DNA of 64,000 bases from an uncultured Treponema sp. (GTDB lineage: Bacteria > Spirochaetota > Spirochaetia > Treponematales > Treponemataceae): contig CAMOIE010000002.1 of assembly GCA_946615905.1 (NCBI GenBank), positions 1-64,000 of the forward strand, in the 5' to 3' direction. The position numbers and the translations under genes are program-made. The stretch's first letter is position 1. Every line of letters begins with the position of its first letter. The notes beneath the pieces are model-generated. The model was not told where the DNA came from and did no database searches. It worked only from the letters and a program-made list of their open reading frames with translations. Below, piece by piece: positions 60,596 through 64,000 of this stretch.

Positions 60596-60603
60596 CTTCC
60601 CTC

Positions 60604-61713
60604 ATGAAGCGTTCCATTTTCAGAAAATCGGCTTTGGACAGAATTTCATCGCTCGACCAACTTGACCAGACAATGACGGTCGTTAAGCCATCGAGCGTGC
60701 TTGCCCTCATTTCAATCGGAATCATCATCTTTGTAGCAATCTTCTGGAGCATTTTTGGCGTAATCCCCGATGTGGTAAACGGAAGCGGAGTCCTTCTCAA
60801 CATCGACAACATCACCAGCATAAAGTACTCGAATCAGGGGACTGTAAAGAATATCTTCGTCCACCACGGCGACACTGTTCACAACGGCCAGATTGTCGCG
60901 CGAATCGAACGGCAGGACATACTCGACCAAATCAAGGTGAACGAAAAGAAGCTAGAAGGCTACCTACAGATGAACGCGGTCATAAAGTCAACCAGCAAGG
61001 GGGGCACTTCCAAGCAGCAGATGATGAAGAGCCTTTACGACAAGGGACTAATCACCGAGCAGGAATTCTTGAACTCCCGGCAGACAGAACTGAATGTGAA
61101 CCAGCAGATTACTGAAGTCAAACAGCAGATTCGTCTATTGTATGAAAACTACCAGACAGCGACCCAGGTTCTAGCCACAACGAGCGGAAGGGTAATGGAA
61201 GTTCCCGTCCGCCGTGGCGACTACGTTCAGCCCGGAAGCACAATCTGCGTCATAGATTCAAGCAGTGAAGAAAGCGTAGGAAGTGCGCTGGTTTATTTTT
61301 CTGGAACTGACGGAAAGAAAGTCCGTCCGGGAATGAAAATCGCACTCGTTCCCTCTACCGTAAAGCAGGAAGAATACGGCTACATTCAAGGGCTTGTCAC
61401 CGATGTTTCAGAATTCCCAGTTAGCGACACATACCTTGTCTCAAGCCTGCAAAATATGAGTCTTGCGAACACCTTCCACCAGATTGGAAACCCGATTGAA
61501 GTCAAGGTGAGCATAATCCCCGACCCCTCGACCTATTCTGGCTACAAGTGGTCGTCTTCAAGAGGCCCTGCGCAGAAAATCGGATCTGGCTACATGTGCA
61601 GCGCAAAAATCATCACCGAAAAACGCCGGCCAATCTCGCTTTTGATTCCAACAATCAAGAAAAAACTTTTGGGAATCGGCGACGAGACGAATTATTCAGG
61701 TTCAAAAAAGTAG
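60604..61713 (+). CDS. HlyD-type adaptor of an NHLP/NHLM peptide exporter
   Basis: This 369-residue membrane-fusion protein would connect the inner-membrane ABC exporter to the envelope. A membrane helix (about 37-57) is followed by the lipoyl half-motifs (TVKNIFVHHGDTVHNGQIVARIE, given in part), a helical hairpin (about 110-190) and a second half with VMEVPVRRGDYVQPGSTIC. Length and layout fit NHLM secretion proteins. The gene is 102 nt after the RsbW-like gene and starts with its own promoter. It precedes the peptidase-ABC gene by 10 nt. Confidence 0.9.
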   Translation: MKRSIFRKSALDRISSLDQLDQTMTVVKPSSVLALISIGIIIFVAIFWSIFGVIPDVVNGSGVLLNIDNITSIKYSNQGTVKNIFVHHGDTVHNGQIVARIERQDILDQIKVNEKKLEGYLQMNAVIKSTSKGGTSKQQMMKSLYDKGLITEQEFLNSRQTELNVNQQITEVKQQIRLLYENYQTATQVLATTSGRVMEVPVRRGDYVQPGSTICVIDSSSEESVGSALVYFSGTDGKKVRPGMKIALVPSTVKQEEYGYIQGLVTDVSEFPVSDTYLVSSLQNMSLANTFHQIGNPIEVKVSIIPDPSTYSGYKWSSSRGPAQKIGSGYMCSAKIITEKRRPISLLIPTIKKKLLGIGDETNYSGSKK

Positions 61714-61722
61714 GTGCGGCAG

Positions 61723-63972
61723 ATGTTTGGATTTTTTAGGCGAGTAAAAACACCCACCGTCCTCCAGATGGAAGCCCTAGAATGTGGGGCGGCAAGCCTT
61801 GCGATGATTTTGGGCTACTACAAGAAATACGTCTCGCTAGAAGTCCTCCGCGTCGATTGTGGCGTCTCCCGCGATGGTACCAAGGCAACGAACATTTTGA
61901 AGGCTGCGCGAAAATACGGGCTTGAGGCGAAGGGCTTCAAGATGGAAATCGAAAAGCTCCGCGAAGTCAAAGCCCCCGCAATCCTCTTCTGGAATTTCAA
62001 CCACTTCGTCGTATTCGAGGGCTTCAAGGGCAAAAAAGTCTACCTGAACGACTCCGCCATTGGCCGCCGAATCGTAGAGCCGGACGAATTCGACGAATCG
62101 TTCACGGGCGTGGTCCTCGTGTTCCAAAAGGGCGCGGAATTCAAAAAGGGCGGGGAAAAGCCCAAAGTCTGGCCGCGCCTCAAAAAACGCCTCGGCGGTC
62201 TCGGCTCGATTTTCACATTCCTGGGCTTTTTGAGCTTCCTCTATTTTATCCCCGGCTTCGTCTATCCGCTCTTCTCGCGCTTTTTCATCGACGAAATCCT
62301 CATCAAAAACTCGATGAACCTTCTAAAACCGCTCCTTGTCGCGATGGCGGTCACCTGCGTAATCAGCACATTTCTGCAGGCAATCCAGAACACTGTCCTG
62401 ATGCGCTTCCAGGCACGCTTGAGCCTTTCCTCCGCATCAAAGTTCATCGACCACATCTTCAAGATGCCGGTCCAGTTCTTCGTCCAGCGACTTCCGGGCG
62501 AACTGTGCAACCGAATCTCCTCGTGCGACTCTATTTCCGCCCTCATTTCGGGGCAGCTCATCGGGGTCGTCATAAACCTCGTGAGCACAATTTTCTTCCT
62601 TATATTGATGCTCCTGTACGACATTCCGCTCACGATCATTTCCGTCACGCTCACGGCGGTCGTCGTCGTCGTTTTTAGAATCACATCCGAGCGCGTCAAG
62701 AACAAGTCCTTCAAAATCCAGATGGAAGACGGAAAGCTCAGCGGAATCACGATGTCGGGAATCGACATGATCGAGTCCCTCAAGGCCTCAGGCTCCGAGA
62801 ACGACTTTTTCATGCAGTGGTCGGGCCAGCAGGCGAAGGTTCTTCAGGAAACCCAGCGGCTCGTCAGGACCAACACCGGAAATTCGATTATCCCGCAGCT
62901 CATTTCTTCGGTTCAGGGCATCCTGATTCTCACGGTCGGCGCTCTGCGCGTCATGGACGGACACCTCACAATCGGAATGCTTATGGCCTTTCAGACGCTC
63001 CTCTCGCATTTTTCCGGCCCCATCAACTCGTTTTTGAGCCTCGGCTCTTCGCTCCTCTCCGCCAACGCCGACATGCAGCGAATCGACGACGTTATGGAGT
63101 ACCCGATTCCAAAGATTTTCAAAGAAGATTTTGAAAGTGAGGGGGTAGGGAGCGACGGCGAAGCCGGCAAAACTCACGAGGTGAGTTTTGAGCGAGTCTC
63201 GGAAAAATCTGTGATTTTTCCGCCCCCGCTCGGCTATCAACCGTTTAAAAAGCTCGAAGGCTACATCTCGCTAAAGGACATCGTGTTCGGCTATTCGCCG
63301 CTCGCAGAGCCGCTCATTAACGGACTGAACATCGAATTCACGCCCGGAAAGCGTGTCGCCCTCGTCGGTGCGACAGGCAGCGGCAAGTCAACAATCGGAA
63401 AACTCGTGAGCGCACTTTACGCACCGTGGAGTGGCGAAATCTTATTCGACGGAAAGTCGCTCTCTCAAATCGAAAAAAAGCAGTTCGCCGCCTCGGTCTC
63501 CGTCGTGAACCAGTCGATTTCGCTCTTTGAAGGCACTGTCAAGGACAACATCACGATGTGGGACAAGACTGTTCCCGAGGAAGTCTACATCCAGGCGGCG
63601 AAGGACGCGTGCATCCACGACGTAATCGCATCGCGCCCCAACGGCTACTACTCCAAAGTCGGCGAAGGCGGCCGCAATTTCTCAGGCGGCCAACGCCAAA
63701 GGCTCGAAATCGCCCGAGCCCTCGCCACAAACCCGCGCATAATCATCATGGACGAGGCGACCAGCGCGCTCGACGCAATCACCGAGCAGACCGTAGACCA
63801 AAACATCCGCCGCCGGGGCTGCACAAGCATCATCATCGCCCACCGCCTCTCCACAATCCGCGACTGCGACGAAATCATCGTCCTCGACCACGGCCAAATC
63901 GTCCAGCGCGGCACCCACAACGAGCTGATCGCGCAGGAGGGAACATACAAGGCGCTCATAGCGAGTATGTAG
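61723..63972 (+). CDS. NHLP-type C39-peptidase ABC exporter
   Basis: This 749-residue protein cleaves and exports a double-glycine-type leader peptide. The C39 peptidase (residues 1-140) has the active Cys21 in ECGAASLAMILG, His in NFNHFVVFEG and Asp in YLNDSAIG. About six membrane helices follow (150-445), then an ATPase with GATGSGKSTIG, FSGGQRQRLEIARAL and IIMDEATSALD. It fits the NHLP/NHLM bacteriocin ABC1 group. An insertion of about 50 residues before the ATPase is encoded by palindromic DNA. AGGTG precedes the ATG at 61723; an in-frame GTG at 61714 is less likely. No precursor peptide gene is seen in the window. Confidence 0.9.
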   Translation: MFGFFRRVKTPTVLQMEALECGAASLAMILGYYKKYVSLEVLRVDCGVSRDGTKATNILKAARKYGLEAKGFKMEIEKLREVKAPAILFWNFNHFVVFEGFKGKKVYLNDSAIGRRIVEPDEFDESFTGVVLVFQKGAEFKKGGEKPKVWPRLKKRLGGLGSIFTFLGFLSFLYFIPGFVYPLFSRFFIDEILIKNSMNLLKPLLVAMAVTCVISTFLQAIQNTVLMRFQARLSLSSASKFIDHIFKMPVQFFVQRLPGELCNRISSCDSISALISGQLIGVVINLVSTIFFLILMLLYDIPLTIISVTLTAVVVVVFRITSERVKNKSFKIQMEDGKLSGITMSGIDMIESLKASGSENDFFMQWSGQQAKVLQETQRLVRTNTGNSIIPQLISSVQGILILTVGALRVMDGHLTIGMLMAFQTLLSHFSGPINSFLSLGSSLLSANADMQRIDDVMEYPIPKIFKEDFESEGVGSDGEAGKTHEVSFERVSEKSVIFPPPLGYQPFKKLEGYISLKDIVFGYSPLAEPLINGLNIEFTPGKRVALVGATGSGKSTIGKLVSALYAPWSGEILFDGKSLSQIEKKQFAASVSVVNQSISLFEGTVKDNITMWDKTVPEEVYIQAAKDACIHDVIASRPNGYYSKVGEGGRNFSGGQRQRLEIARALATNPRIIIMDEATSALDAITEQTVDQNIRRRGCTSIIIAHRLSTIRDCDEIIVLDHGQIVQRGTHNELIAQEGTYKALIASM
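63169..63221. repeat. paired palindromes in the ABC exporter gene
   Basis: AAAACTCAC (63169-63177) pairs with GTGAGTTTT (63181-63189), and GGAAAAATC (63201-63209) with GATTTTTCC (63213-63221). Both are perfect 9-bp stems in frame in the linker before the ATPase domain. The AAAACTC motif also recurs in the hsdS palindromes. Confidence 0.75.
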
Positions 63973-64000
63973 GGAGCCGGTCGCCGAAGGCGAAAAAACT

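Noticed and set aside
61714-61722. GTG start for the C39 exporter
   Set aside because: The ATG at 61723 has AGGTG at a suitable distance and begins at the usual family N-terminus; the GTG directly follows the upstream stop without a binding site.

Overview
This window looks like a chromosomal segment of a Treponema-like spirochaete, probably a gut or rumen species. The base composition is moderate, with AT-rich promoters. The flagellar export chaperone pair FliS/FlgN, a split topoisomerase IV (parE and parC 15 kb apart), 2Fe-superoxide reductase, a TRL-like lipoprotein, GldA/F/G-type ABC genes, the TIGR03545/TIGR03546 pair and a secreted rhamnogalacturonan-acetylesterase-like enzyme together fit this assignment. 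It is inferred from protein content only; no rRNA is present.

Positions 1-39.2 kb are mostly ordinary core genome: murE, parE, an HD hydrolase, MATE exporters, icd, ybaK, ilvE, a ClpP-like protease, fliS-flgN, parC, superoxide reductase, coaX, a NeuB-like synthase, msrC, a gld-type ABC operon, prmC and prfA. Interspersed palindromic repeats occupy several spacers. A striking feature is that at least 15 genes have a good -10 hexamer only 5-8 nt before the start codon, with no Shine-Dalgarno sequence. Several also have a -35 box at exactly 17 nt. This implies widespread leaderless mRNAs.

Positions 39.3-46.1 kb hold a type I restriction-modification island in the unusual order hsdR-hsdM-fic-hsdS. 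The fic-hsdS gap is filled by six alternating GTAC-centred sites about 21 bp apart, two helical turns. The island abuts a 5'-truncated MATE-GHKL gene on one side and overlaps the prfA promoter on the other.

Positions 46.2-53.7 kb carry signalling and transport fusions: the MATE-GHKL remnant, a STAS-kinase fusion, a lipoprotein made of tandem amino-acid-binding domains fused to an ABC permease, and an ABC ATPase with a C-terminal extension resembling an RsbW-type GHKL domain. A CHY zinc-finger protein and a phosphodiesterase follow.

Positions 53.8-64 kb hold a sensory adenylate cyclase, a HAD lipoprotein phosphatase, a partner-switching trio (membrane PP2C phosphatase, STAS antagonist, degenerate RsbW-like protein), and an NHLP/NHLM-type peptide exporter (HlyD-like adaptor plus C39-peptidase ABC transporter). 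The exporter cluster probably continues past the right edge. The two partner-switching loci, one tied to amino-acid import and one to peptide export, are the best candidates for an undescribed system. Function there is inferred, not shown.
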